From: Xanthomonas melonis
Lineage (GTDB): Bacteria > Pseudomonadota > Gammaproteobacteria > Xanthomonadales > Xanthomonadaceae
Direction of reading: 5' to 3'
NCBI RefSeq assembly: GCF_020783655.1
Contig: NZ_JAJGQH010000002.1
Location: 124,001-188,000 of the forward strand
DNA: 64,000 nucleotides
Of this stretch, positions 12,289 to 20,944 are shown piece by piece. The translations under genes and the position numbers were made by a program. The stretch's first letter is position 1, and the number at the start of each line of letters is the position of its first letter. The notes beneath the pieces were generated by a model. It made no database searches and was not told the DNA's origin. It saw only the letters and a program-made list of their open reading frames with translations.

Positions 12289-13716
12289 ATGCGCACCGCT
12301 CTTGCTCACTCGCCCTCCTTACTCCTGCGACGCAGCGCCCGCGCGCTGCTGACCATGCTGACGCTGCTGCTGGTCACCGCCAACGTGCAGGCCGATGTCA
12401 TCCTGCACGCCTTCAACTGGCCTTATGCCACCGTCGAAGCACGCGCCAAGCAGATTGCCGACGCAGGCTACCGCAAAGTGCTGGTGGCACCCGCCTATCG
12501 TTCGCAGGGCAGCGCCTGGTGGGCGCGCTACCAACCGCAGGACATCCGCCTGATCGACAATCCGCTCGGCGACACCGTCGCGTTCCGACGCATGGTGCAG
12601 GCGCTGGCCAACAACGGCGTGGCAACCTATGCCGATATCGTGTTCAACCATATGGCCAACGAGGCGGCCACGCGCCCGGACCTCAACTATCCCGGCAGTG
12701 CCGTGCTGTCGCAGTACGCCGCCAATCCTGGCCGCTACGACTCGCTGCGCCTGTTCGGCACCTTGCAGTCGAACTTTCTCAGCGGCAGCGATTTCGGTCC
12801 GGCGCAGTGCATCACCAATTACAACGACGCCTTCCAGGTGCGCAACTACCGTATCTGCGGCGGCGGCAGCGATCCCGGTCTACCCGACCTGCTCGTCAAC
12901 ACCTGGGTGATCGACCAGCAACGCGCCTATCTGCAGGCGCTCAAGGGTCTGGGCGTGACCGGCTTTCGCGTGGATGCGGCCAAGCACATGAGCTTCGACC
13001 ACCTCAACCGGGTCTTCGATGCCGGCATCAGATCCGGCGTGCATGTGTTCGGCGAGGTGATCACCGGTGGCGGCAGCGGCAACAGCGACTACGACCAGTT
13101 CCTCGCACCGTATCTGCAGTCCACTCCGCATGCTGCATACGATTTCCCATTGTTCAATGCAGTGCGCAACGCCTTCGCCATCGGCGCCAGCATGCAGCAA
13201 CTGGTGGATCCGGCCGCGGCTGGGCAGGCGCTGCCGGGCAATCGCGCGGTGACCTTCGCCATCACCCACGACATCCCCAACAATGCCGGTTTCCGCTACG
13301 CCATCCTCGATCCGGTGGATGAAACCCTGGCCTATGCCTACCTGATCGGACGCAACGGAGGCACGCCGATGATCTATACCGACAACAACGAAAGCGGCGA
13401 CAACCGCTGGGTCAACGCCTACCAGCGCGACGATCTGCGTCGCATGATCGGCTTCCATAATGGCGTGCAGGGGACCGACATGCAGGTGCTGTCGTCGAGC
13501 TCGTGCCACATCCTGTTTCGTCGTGGCAGCCTGGGCATCGTCGGCATCAACAAGTGCGGCAATCCGGTCACCACCACGGTGGGCATGAACAACAGCGTGC
13601 TGTATTGGAATGCCGATTACGTGGATGCGCTGGGCTCGGGCGACGTGGTACGCATCTCCAGCAGTTCCTATACCTTCACGCTGCCGGCGCGCGGTGCGCG
13701 CATGTGGCGCCGCTGA
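12289..13716 (+). CDS. amy: Secreted alpha-amylase (GH13)
   Basis: 475 residues from ATG 12289, with GGAG nine bases upstream. The first ~35 residues are a signal peptide (basic RRSARALL, hydrophobic LTMLTLLLVTANVQA), so the enzyme is exported. It hydrolyses internal alpha-1,4 links in starch. GH13 regions are complete: region I ADIVFNHMANE, region II GFRVDAAKH with nucleophile D229, region III FGEVITG with acid/base E256, region IV ITHDIPNN with H327-D328. The length equals that known for the X. campestris amylase. The C-terminal ~80 residues form a beta-rich domain (GIVGINKCGNPVTTTVG). It stands alone; in Xanthomonas such enzymes are secreted by the type II system, which is not in this window. 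Confidence 0.93.
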   Translation: MRTALAHSPSLLLRRSARALLTMLTLLLVTANVQADVILHAFNWPYATVEARAKQIADAGYRKVLVAPAYRSQGSAWWARYQPQDIRLIDNPLGDTVAFRRMVQALANNGVATYADIVFNHMANEAATRPDLNYPGSAVLSQYAANPGRYDSLRLFGTLQSNFLSGSDFGPAQCITNYNDAFQVRNYRICGGGSDPGLPDLLVNTWVIDQQRAYLQALKGLGVTGFRVDAAKHMSFDHLNRVFDAGIRSGVHVFGEVITGGGSGNSDYDQFLAPYLQSTPHAAYDFPLFNAVRNAFAIGASMQQLVDPAAAGQALPGNRAVTFAITHDIPNNAGFRYAILDPVDETLAYAYLIGRNGGTPMIYTDNNESGDNRWVNAYQRDDLRRMIGFHNGVQGTDMQVLSSSSCHILFRRGSLGIVGINKCGNPVTTTVGMNNSVLYWNADYVDALGSGDVVRISSSSYTFTLPARGARMWRR

Positions 13717-14103
13717 AGACTTTCGAGCGCCGGTGACCGGCGCCTGGTTCAGGCGTCACCAGCCCAACCAGGTCACCTGCCACGCACCTGCCCGGCATGT
13801 GATCACCTGGCGATCCATATGCAGCCTCCCGCGAAACGCGCGGAGGCTGCATGCACCCGCGTGTCGTCGCCAGGATACGCAGCTGCCATGGTCCAGGCCT
13901 CGCCACACGATGAACTGATCGAGAATAAATAGTCACCCAATGCAACAAACGGCGCTGCACAGCGGACCTACCACGCAACCGGCCGCATGCTCTGCCCTCT
14001 CGGCGACAGGCATGCGGAACGGTTGACCGCGATGGCGATCGTTGCCGCGTGACGGCACGGCGCGTTCATCGCATCGAACAGTGGAGCCAACCGGAACAGC
14101 CCG
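13717..14103. other. Intergenic region after the amylase gene
   Basis: 387 bases with no supportable gene. It contains one strong hairpin, annotated separately at 13819-13852, and an A/T-rich patch around 13915-13935 (GAGAATAAATAG) that may be part of the promoter of the downstream histidine-phosphatase fusion gene. No RNA gene is recognised. Confidence 0.4.
13819..13852 (+). terminator. Hairpin downstream of the amylase gene
   Basis: Arms ATGCAGCCTCC (13819-13829) and GGAGGCTGCAT (13842-13852) pair perfectly, and an inner CGCG-AAA-CGCG can extend the fold. No T-run follows. It is about 100 bases after the stop codon. Confidence 0.4.
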
Positions 14104-15774
14104 ATGCCTCTGTACTTCGTCCGTCATGGCGAATCGCTCGCCAACGAACAGAACTATTTTGCCGGTGCGCAGAACTCGCCACTCACTCCGCTCGGAAGAC
14201 GGCAGGCCAGGCAGGCCGCCGACTACATCCGGCAACGCGCACTGCGCTTCGACGAAGTGCATGTCTCCACGCTCGAACGCGCCCAGGCCACGGCGGCGAT
14301 CATCCTGGAAGGCAGCGCCGAGATGCCGCACATGGTGTCCAGCGCCGCATTGGTGGAGCGCGACTTCGGCATCTTCGCAGGCAGGAACAAGACTCTGATC
14401 AAGAAGTCGATCGGGCACCGCCTGTTCGACGCCTGTTTCCACGACGCCAATGGCGCGCCGCCCGACGGCGAGCACTGGATGGACATGTATGCCCGCTGCA
14501 AGCACTACTACGACACCGTTCTGGCGCCCCTGGACCGCCAGGGCAAGCGGATCCTGGTCGTAGCGCACAAGTACATCGTCGAGGTGTTCGCATTGATCGC
14601 CTCCGGCCTTACGCCCGACCGCTACATCGATTTCCGGCTGCCCAATTCGCGCCCCTTGTCGTGGGACGAACTCAAACGCCTGACCGCACACAGCTCCTCG
14701 CGCCTGAACGCACTTGGCGAGCTGACCGAGATCCACCTGCTGCAGTGGATGCTGATCGCCGCGCTGGCCGGCTTCGCCCTTGCCTGCGCCGGAGTGACGC
14801 TGCCGCATGCCATCAATTCCACGGCCGTCGTCGCTCTGTTGGCGGTCAATGCGTTCTTTCTTTCGGTACGCATCGCACCGGGCGCGCTGCGACTGACGCG
14901 GGGGCCGGAGAACATCGCACTGAGCATGCTCAGCCTGGCGCGGGCAGGGCTGGCGATGATCCTGCTGACCCGGTTCCAGAACGCATGGGTCCATGTGCTG
15001 GGGTTGCTGCTGATCGTACCGCCGGCGCTGTCGGTGCCGTCCTTCTCGCTGGCGCGCGGCGGCGATTACTTCTTCGCCGCACGCTACACCCTGGTGCTGT
15101 CGATCCTGTTGCCGGTGGCGTTGCTGGTGCTGTTCCTGGATCACCACGAGGTGCTGGGCAACGCGCATGCGCTGGAGCGCTTCTTTGTGGTGTTGCTGCT
15201 CGCACTCGGATTTCCTTCGCTGCTGGCCCAGGGCTGGCGCCACGCACGTCCGATCGCGGCCGGCAAGCTGGCCACCAATTGGGCCTGGGTGGGTTCGCTG
15301 ACGATGGTGCCCATGGCGCTGCTGGTCGCGCTGCGTGCGGGCGGCAGCGCATTGACCGATGCCCTGTCGCACGGCGGATGGCAGGCGTGGGCGGCGTTAC
15401 TGTTGCCGTTCGCCCTGCTGCTGGCATGTCGGCTGGGCAGCGCGGTCTATCTGCGCACCTATCAACGCGTGAGCGGCAGGGCCATCCATCCCGCCATCGT
15501 TTCGGATATCCATCTTCTGCAGACCTTGCCCAATATCTTCCTGTGGCTGAGCCTGTTGCTGCCCGGCACCTTCGCACACGCACCCACGCTGGTGGCGGGT
15601 ACCCTGCTCGGCTTCTTCGCATTCGCGCTGCTGGACGAGGCCTGGGTGGTGCGGCGCTTCCGCGCGCAGATCGCACCGGCGATGCGGCGCCTTGCGGTAC
15701 ACCCGGCAATGCCCGCGCGTGCACCCACGGCAGCCGCAGCGGCGCAAGCCGATATTGCACTGGATGGAAGATGA
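14104..15774 (+). CDS. Histidine phosphatase domain fused to a polytopic membrane domain
   Basis: 556 residues from ATG 14104. Residues 1-~200 are a histidine phosphatase (phosphoglycerate-mutase superfamily) domain with the phospho-acceptor motif YFVRHGES (H8), STLERAQATA and the second histidine in ILVVAHKYIVEV (H155). From residue ~215 to ~525 there are about ten hydrophobic segments, for example LQWMLIAALAGFALACAGVT, VHVLGLLLIVPPALSVPS, LVLSILLPVALLVLFL, FFVVLLLALGFPSLLAQ and LVAGTLLGFFAFALLDE. With no signal peptide, the phosphatase part should be cytoplasmic. The fusion is continuous with no frameshift. The membrane part resembles no transporter family I can name, and the substrate is unknown. 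It is a single-gene unit. Confidence 0.8.
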   Translation: MPLYFVRHGESLANEQNYFAGAQNSPLTPLGRRQARQAADYIRQRALRFDEVHVSTLERAQATAAIILEGSAEMPHMVSSAALVERDFGIFAGRNKTLIKKSIGHRLFDACFHDANGAPPDGEHWMDMYARCKHYYDTVLAPLDRQGKRILVVAHKYIVEVFALIASGLTPDRYIDFRLPNSRPLSWDELKRLTAHSSSRLNALGELTEIHLLQWMLIAALAGFALACAGVTLPHAINSTAVVALLAVNAFFLSVRIAPGALRLTRGPENIALSMLSLARAGLAMILLTRFQNAWVHVLGLLLIVPPALSVPSFSLARGGDYFFAARYTLVLSILLPVALLVLFLDHHEVLGNAHALERFFVVLLLALGFPSLLAQGWRHARPIAAGKLATNWAWVGSLTMVPMALLVALRAGGSALTDALSHGGWQAWAALLLPFALLLACRLGSAVYLRTYQRVSGRAIHPAIVSDIHLLQTLPNIFLWLSLLLPGTFAHAPTLVAGTLLGFFAFALLDEAWVVRRFRAQIAPAMRRLAVHPAMPARAPTAAAAAQADIALDGR

Positions 15775-15898
15775 CACCATCGGTGTCGGGCGCGGCAACC
15801 GGCCCGCCCGACACCGATGACTCGCGCGTCAGTACAGCGCGGCAACGCGCAACCAATGCCCTGCACGGTCGCCTGGGGCCACCGTGCAGGGATGCGGT

Positions 15899-16834
15899 TC
15901 ACCAGGCGAACGGCGCGGCGACCTTGCGTGCGCCCAGCAGGAAGGCATCGGCCACGTGCACGAAGGGGGTGGTGTCCACCTCCGAGGCACCGGCGCGCAC
16001 CAGCTCCACGAAACGCTGGTACAGCCCGTCGTACTCGCTGGAAGCCGGCAAGGCCTGCACCTGGCCGTCGATTCGCAGGCTTGCGCCGCCTTCGCCGAGT
16101 ACCAGCTGGCCCTGAGTGGTCTCCACCTCGATATCCCAGCGCTGGTGTCCGGTCTGCAGGAAATCGAATTCGGCCGTCACCGGCACGCCGGCGGTATCGA
16201 CGAACGCCAACCGCGCATACAGCGGCGCCTGGCGATTGGCGGGCGTGTGCAACTCGGCTTCGCGCAGGGCGAATGCGCGCGGCAGCACATGGGTGGCGAT
16301 GGACAGTGCATTGATGCCGGGATCGAACACCCCCATGCCGCCGGGTTCCAGAATCCAGTCCTGCCCCGGATGCCAATGCCGGATGTCTTCCTTCCAGGTG
16401 ATGTGCGCACGCAGGATCTGCTTGTCGGCCAACCACGCGCGCGCAGGCGCCACGCCCGCAGCGCAGCGCGAATGCCAACTGGTGAACAGACTGCGTTGCG
16501 CCTGTTGCGCCACGGTGCGCAGGTCGTCGATCTCCGCGAGGGTGGCGGCTGGCGGCTTCTCCAGGAACACGTGGCGACCGGCAGCCAACGCGGCCGCCGC
16601 CAGCGCATGCCGCCCTACCGGCGGCGTACACAAGGCCACCGCCTCGATCTGCGGTTGCGCAGCGAAGGCTTCTTCCAGGGTGTGATAGGCCGGCACGCCC
16701 TCCACCGTGCCGTGCCGGCTCACCGTGGCGACCAACTGCACGTCCGGGCGCGCGGCGATGGTCGGCACGTGCTGGTCACGGGCGATCTTGCCGATGCCGA
16801 CAAGGGCAATGCGCAATGCGTCTGGGTGCTTCAT
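15899..16834 (-). CDS. Gfo/Idh/MocA family NAD(P)-dependent dehydrogenase, galactose 1-dehydrogenase-like
   Basis: 311 residues from ATG 16834 (MKHPDALRIALVGIGKIARD). The N-terminal Rossmann fold has the family glycine motif VGIGKIARDQH and the family lysine in HVFLEKPPAATLAEID. The C-terminal part is the alpha/beta sheet domain that forms the sugar site (GMGVFDPGINALSI). This combination and length resemble D-galactose 1-dehydrogenase-type members, which oxidise an aldose to the lactone, but substrate cannot be settled from sequence. Cytoplasmic. The open frame continues upstream, but the added residues are low-complexity and run into the divergent gene, so I use 16834. A 390-base divergent region separates it from the VOC gene. 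Confidence 0.82.
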   Translation of the reverse strand: MKHPDALRIALVGIGKIARDQHVPTIAARPDVQLVATVSRHGTVEGVPAYHTLEEAFAAQPQIEAVALCTPPVGRHALAAAALAAGRHVFLEKPPAATLAEIDDLRTVAQQAQRSLFTSWHSRCAAGVAPARAWLADKQILRAHITWKEDIRHWHPGQDWILEPGGMGVFDPGINALSIATHVLPRAFALREAELHTPANRQAPLYARLAFVDTAGVPVTAEFDFLQTGHQRWDIEVETTQGQLVLGEGGASLRIDGQVQALPASSEYDGLYQRFVELVRAGASEVDTTPFVHVADAFLLGARKVAAPFAW

Positions 16835-17224
16835 CGAAACCTTCGTGCTGATGAGGATGGAGGGTGTCCGCGCGCCTGCCCGCGCTGCCCTGCGCAACGC
16901 ACCACAACGGCGCAGTGGTGGTGCGGCAGGCGTCGGTCGCATGCGAAGGCGCAGTGTACGGTCGCCCCCAGGCCGCTGCGAGACATCGCTCCTGCTTGTT
17001 TTGCTATACCTGCATGCGACGAACCACGCATCGCTGCATCCGTGTCGCCGCTCCACTGGTGGCCGATGATGGACAAGGATCCGCATCTGGCTACGCACCC
17101 CGCTCACTGGGACAAGCCGCACGCGGCCGGACCAACGCCGGCTGCGCATCGATTGACGCACGGTGCCCAGAGGGCACACTGGCACACCCGGCACCGCGCG
17201 TGCCCGCCATGCAGGATTGCATCG
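16835..17224. other. Divergent intergenic region
   Basis: 390 bases between the minus-strand dehydrogenase gene and the plus-strand VOC gene, so it should hold two promoters. TGCTATACC around 17003-17011 is a possible -10 for the VOC gene. No palindromic operator or RNA element stands out, and the open frames here lack coding character. Confidence 0.35.
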
Positions 17225-17623
17225 ATGTTGCATCACGTTTCGCTGGGCGTTCGCGCGATCGAGGCATCGGCCGCGTTCTACGACGCCGTCCTCGGTGCGC
17301 TCGGCTACGTGCGCGTGTGGTCGGATCTGGCGCCGGGCACGCTCGATCAGGCGGTCGGTTATGGCAAACCGGGCGGCGAGGACTGCCTGGCCTTGAAGCA
17401 ACGGCCTGCCGGGCGATGCGCACCGGGGTCGGGATTTCATCTGGCATTTTCGGCCACCGATGCGGCGGCCGTGGATGCCTTCCATGCCGCCGCGCTACGG
17501 CACGGCGGCCGCAGCAACGGCGCGCCTGGTCCGCGCCCCGACTATGGCGATCGTTACTACGCCGCGTTCGTCATCGATCCGGATGGACACCCCATCGAAG
17601 CGGTGGTCCAACACGGCATGTGA
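17225..17623 (+). CDS. VOC family (glyoxalase/bleomycin-resistance fold) protein
   Basis: 132 residues from ATG 17225, beginning MLHHVSLGVRAIEASAAFYD, the opening of a vicinal oxygen chelate domain with the first metal-type histidine (HHVSLGV). A second half with FHLAFSATDAAAVDAFHAAA and the C-terminal FVIDPDGHPIEAVVQ completes the paired beta-alpha-beta units. Such proteins are metal-dependent lyases, dioxygenases or binding proteins; substrate is not evident. It is soluble and cytoplasmic. It lies convergent to the quinone-reductase gene, 85 bases apart. Confidence 0.85.
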   Translation: MLHHVSLGVRAIEASAAFYDAVLGALGYVRVWSDLAPGTLDQAVGYGKPGGEDCLALKQRPAGRCAPGSGFHLAFSATDAAAVDAFHAAALRHGGRSNGAPGPRPDYGDRYYAAFVIDPDGHPIEAVVQHGM

Positions 17624-17708
17624 GCGTGTCAGCGACAGCGAGCGAGCGCCATCGCCAGCACACCGGCATGCGGTGCTTGATCGCTCTGGAGACAGCCCAC
17701 CGCGGCAA

Positions 17709-18686
17709 TCACATTTCCAGCACCACCTTGCCCAGGTGACTGCCCTGTTCCAGGTACCGATGCGCCGCGGCCGCGTCGGCCAGCGCGAAGCGCTTGTCCA
17801 GCAGCACGCGGAGCTTGCCCTGTTCGATCCAGGGCCAGACCACGCGCTCCACCTGCGCAGCCAGCCGCGCCTTCTCGTCGGCACTGCGCGGACGCAGGGT
17901 GGAGCCGGTGAGCACGGCCTGCTTGCGCATCAGCTGCGGGATCGGCACCTGGATGTTCGCGCCGGCCTGCGAGGCGATGTACACGATGCGCCCACCCGGA
18001 TTGAGCGCTTCCAGGGTATCGGCGAAGACGGCGGCACCGACCATGTCCAGCGCCACGTCCACGCCGCCATGCGCCCTGGCTGTCTCGACGAACGATGCGG
18101 TGGTGGAATCGATCGCCACGTCGGCGCCCAGCTCGCGCGCCTGCGCGGCCTTGCCGGCCGAGCGCGCGGTCGCCAGCACTCGGGCACCGGCGGCCTTGGC
18201 CATCTGGATCGCAGTCACCCCGATACCGGAGGTGGCACCATGCAGCAACAACCACTCGCCCGCTGCCAGCCGGCCGTGTTCGAACAGGTTCGCGTAGGCG
18301 GTGAAGACGGTTTCCGGCAAGGCGGCGGCATGCACGAAGTCCATCCCCGCCGGAATCGGCAGCACATGGCGCGCATCGGCTACCACGTACTGCGCGTAGC
18401 CACCGCCGCCGAGCAGGGCGCAGACGCGGTCGCCCACCTTCCAGCGACCAGCCGGCTCCACGATCTCGCCGGCCACTTCCAGGCCCAGCGTCTCCGGCGC
18501 ACCCGGCGGCGGCGGGTAGTGGCCAGCGCGCTGCAGCAGGTCGGGGCGATTGACCCCGGCGGCGTGCACGCGGATCAGCACCTGCCCCGGCGCAGGGCGC
18601 GGGCATGCTTGCTCGGTCGGGTGCAACGCATCGGCGTCGCCCTTGCCATCGCGGACGGCGATGGCGGTCATGGTGGTGTCGCGCAT
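17709..18686 (-). CDS. NAD(P)H quinone oxidoreductase / zinc-independent MDR alcohol-dehydrogenase family protein
   Basis: 325 residues from ATG 18686 (alternative ATG 18671, MTAIAVRDGKGD). The N-terminal GroES-like domain reads PGQVLIRVHAAGVNRPDLLQ and GHYPPPPGAPETLGLEVAGE. The NAD(P)-binding fold follows with LLHGATSGIGVTAIQMAKAA. The zinc-binding residues of classical alcohol dehydrogenases are not seen in the N-terminal domain, and the NRPDLLQRAGHYPPP signature is that of the quinone oxidoreductase (PIG3/QorA-like) branch. It probably reduces quinones or enals with NADPH in the cytoplasm. It is a single gene. Confidence 0.87.
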   Translation of the reverse strand: MRDTTMTAIAVRDGKGDADALHPTEQACPRPAPGQVLIRVHAAGVNRPDLLQRAGHYPPPPGAPETLGLEVAGEIVEPAGRWKVGDRVCALLGGGGYAQYVVADARHVLPIPAGMDFVHAAALPETVFTAYANLFEHGRLAAGEWLLLHGATSGIGVTAIQMAKAAGARVLATARSAGKAAQARELGADVAIDSTTASFVETARAHGGVDVALDMVGAAVFADTLEALNPGGRIVYIASQAGANIQVPIPQLMRKQAVLTGSTLRPRSADEKARLAAQVERVVWPWIEQGKLRVLLDKRFALADAAAAHRYLEQGSHLGKVVLEM

Positions 18687-18813
18687 GCGGACGCTCCGTG
18701 AGAAAGCGTCCAGTGTAGGCAAGCGGACGTGAGCCCCCGGCACACAGGCAGATGCGACGCGAAGGCCGCTGCTGCACGCGCGTCGGCCGGTGGCGGACGC
18801 GCGTGGCAGGCGC

Positions 18814-19050
18814 TTACTCCGCGTTCGAAGTGGAGTCCCGATCGATGTATTGGCGAATCGCTTCGAACACCTTGGACGTGCCGTCGTCCTGGCCCGATGG
18901 CAGCCGCGCCGCGAAATCGCTCAACAGCTTGTCGCCGTCCACACCGGGCTGCTCGGCCAGGGCAAGCGCCAGATCGCCGACGCTACGCGCCAGCGCGACC
19001 CAGATGCGGCCCAGCGATTCGGCGATTACGTCCATTTCTTCTTCTTGCAT
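18814..19050 (-). CDS. Small conserved-looking hypothetical protein
   Basis: 78 residues from ATG 19050, rich in acidic residues (MQEEEMDVIAESLGRIWVAL, GVDGDKLLSDFAARL) and probably all-helical. It has no signal peptide, cysteine pairs or membrane segment. Codon composition is like the backbone. The frame contains no stop and is the only sensible coding frame in the interval. I do not recognise the family. It is divergent from metF and may share the intergenic region with it. Confidence 0.6.
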   Translation of the reverse strand: MQEEEMDVIAESLGRIWVALARSVGDLALALAEQPGVDGDKLLSDFAARLPSGQDDGTSKVFEAIRQYIDRDSTSNAE

Positions 19051-19176
19051 GTCGCGCTCCGATCAAGTGGCGTGGGGTGATCGAGCTTACCGCGTGCGCC
19101 CTGCGCCCATGCAAGCGTTGCGAGCAGACCCGACTGCCGGGATGCCACGATCGGGACACCCGCAACCAAATATGCA

Positions 19177-19190
19177 TTCATCGCGATGAA
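19177..19190. promoter_or_regulatory. 14-base perfect palindrome upstream of metF, candidate operator
   Basis: TTCATCGCGATGAA is its own reverse complement. It lies five bases before a -10-like TATTAT (19195-19200) and 38 bases before the metF start used here, an ideal position for a repressor. The cognate regulator is unknown; a SAM- or SAH-sensing repressor of methionine genes would make sense, but that is inference. Confidence 0.55.
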
Positions 19191-19194
19191 GCGA

Positions 19195-19200
19195 TATTAT
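19195..19200 (+). promoter_or_regulatory. -10-like element upstream of metF
   Basis: TATTAT (5 of 6 to the consensus) would give a transcription start near 19207 and a leader of about 22 bases to the ATG at 19229. It overlaps the earlier in-frame ATG at 19199, which argues against that ATG as the start. Confidence 0.4.
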
Positions 19201-19228
19201 GTCGACACGCTCCGCCGGACCCGCCGCG

Positions 19229-20056
19229 ATGACGCATCTGAGTTTCGAGTTCTACCCACCCAAGACCGACGAACAACGTGCGCAGCTGGACCGCACGGCG
19301 GCAAGGTTGCGGGGCTACACGCCGGAATACGTCTCGTGCACCTTCGGCGCCGGCGGCTCCACGCTCAGCTACACCTCCGAGACCGTGCGCCATCTCAAGC
19401 AGAAGCATGGCTTCGAGGCGGCACCGCATCTGTCCTGCGTCGGCGGCAACCGCCAGGAGATCCGCGAGCTGCTCAAGCTGTATCGCGCCATCGGCTGTAC
19501 CCGCATCGTCGCGTTGCGTGGCGACCTGCCCTCGGGCATGGGCCACCCTGGCGACCTGCGTTATGCCTCGGACCTGATCGCCTTCATCCGCGCCGAACAC
19601 GGCACCGCCTTCCGCATCGAAGTGGGCGCCTATCCGGAGACCCATCCGCAGGCAGTCGACGCACTCAGCGACCTGCGCTATTTCAAGGCCAAGGTCGATG
19701 CCGGCGCAGATGCGGCGATCACCCAGTATTTCTACAACGCCGATGCGTACTTCCATTTCCGCGACGCGGCCGAGCGCATGGGCGTGGCGATCCCGATCGT
19801 TCCGGGCATCATGCCGATCTCCAATTTTTCGCAATTGCGGCGTTTTTCCGAGCAATGCGGCGCCGAGATTCCGCGCTGGATCGGCAAGAAGATGCAGTCC
19901 TACGGCGACGACGCCGAGGCGGTGCGCGCCTTCGGCGCCGAGGTCGTGGCCGCCCTGTGCGAGCGTCTGATCGCCGGCGGCGCGCCGGCACTGCATTTCT
20001 ACACCCTCAACCTGGCCAAGCCGACCACCCAGGTGCTGCAGCTGCTCGGGCGCTGA
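19229..20056 (+). CDS. metF: Methylenetetrahydrofolate reductase
   Basis: 275 residues. The cytoplasmic FAD enzyme reduces 5,10-methylene-THF to 5-methyl-THF, the methyl donor for methionine synthesis. Family marks: the opening THLSFEFYPPKTDEQ with the catalytic-region Glu, VSCTFGAGGSTLSYT, HLSCVGGNRQEI, RIVALRGDLPSG, and the FAD-contacting QYFYNADAYFHF and PIVPGIMPISNF. An in-frame ATG ten codons earlier (19199) overlaps the putative -10 element, so I prefer 19229, although only a weak ribosome binding site is seen there. It works with ahcY in the methyl cycle but is a separate unit, without a riboswitch and with its own palindrome. Confidence 0.93.
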   Translation: MTHLSFEFYPPKTDEQRAQLDRTAARLRGYTPEYVSCTFGAGGSTLSYTSETVRHLKQKHGFEAAPHLSCVGGNRQEIRELLKLYRAIGCTRIVALRGDLPSGMGHPGDLRYASDLIAFIRAEHGTAFRIEVGAYPETHPQAVDALSDLRYFKAKVDAGADAAITQYFYNADAYFHFRDAAERMGVAIPIVPGIMPISNFSQLRRFSEQCGAEIPRWIGKKMQSYGDDAEAVRAFGAEVVAALCERLIAGGAPALHFYTLNLAKPTTQVLQLLGR

Positions 20057-20161
20057 GTCCGACCGCCCTGCCCGACCGGCGCGGGCGGCGCGGCAACGCC
20101 TCGATACCCGGCGCATCACCTATTCCTCCCCAGCTCACGCGCGCCCGGCTACGCTGCGCCA

Positions 20162-20752
20162 ATGCCTCGTTCCCTGCTGCCCCTGCTAGCGCTGCTGTTC
20201 TTTCTGTACCCCACTTTGCGCGCACACGCCCAGGAGATCCGGCGCTGCGTGACACCGGACGGGCAGACCATGTTCACCGATCGCCGCTGCGAGGACGTCG
20301 GCGCTGCCACGCGTGCGCCGCCGGCGGTGCGCACCCAGGGCAATACCGGTCTGTATCGCTACGGCTGCCCACGTCGGCTCAGCGAGCTGGTAGCGTTGCT
20401 GCAATCGGCAGTGGACAGCCGCGACGTCAATCGGCTGTCCAGTCTGTATCTGTGGAACGGCCAAACCGACAGCGCCGCCAACCGGGTGCTGAGCCGGCTG
20501 GAGGCCATCGCCCAACGCCCGTTGCTGGACATCGTGCCGATGTATCCGCAAACCGATCCCCCCGCCTGGGACAACGATGGCGCAGCGACCACGCCATCGC
20601 TGGACGGCAGCGCGATCGACGCACCGCTGCCCGCCCCCACGCGTCCGCGCCCCTGGGGCCTGCGCCTGGAGCAGAACCTGCCCAGCGGCACGCCCGCACG
20701 CAGCGTGCTGCGGCTGCGCCGTCAGTACAACTGCTTCTGGGTGACGTTCTAG
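20162..20752 (+). CDS. Secreted DUF4124-like protein
   Basis: 196 residues from ATG 20162. Residues 1-~23 are a signal peptide (SLLPLLALLFFLYPTLRAHA), so the protein is periplasmic or exported. The next part, QEIRRCVTPDGQTMFTDRRC, has the two-cysteine pattern of DUF4124-type domains (a short beta unit with x-Y/R-x-C..G.. xx-D/F-T-D-x-x-C). The rest (LSELVALLQSAVDSRDVNRL) has no recognised motif. It is 105 bases after metF on the same strand, and may or may not be co-transcribed. Function unknown. Confidence 0.72.
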   Translation: MPRSLLPLLALLFFLYPTLRAHAQEIRRCVTPDGQTMFTDRRCEDVGAATRAPPAVRTQGNTGLYRYGCPRRLSELVALLQSAVDSRDVNRLSSLYLWNGQTDSAANRVLSRLEAIAQRPLLDIVPMYPQTDPPAWDNDGAATTPSLDGSAIDAPLPAPTRPRPWGLRLEQNLPSGTPARSVLRLRRQYNCFWVTF

Positions 20753-20944
20753 AGCGGGCAAGCGCCGCCTGGCACACGCGGGGGCAACTCGGGCGATCGG
20801 TGTGGCAGCTGCGTACCGACGCAGGCAATCTCCAAGGCCGATGCCTTGCTACATGCAGTCGTGGGGTGGAAACGCATGGAGCGCTGAATGCAGAGTGCCC
20901 GGTCATGGCAGAGCGCTTTCGACGGCCAGACAGCCTGTGCGCGC

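Noticed and set aside
19199..20056. MetF starting at the ATG at 19199
   Set aside because: That ATG overlaps the putative -10 TATTAT and adds ten residues not expected for MetF; 19229 gives the normal opening.
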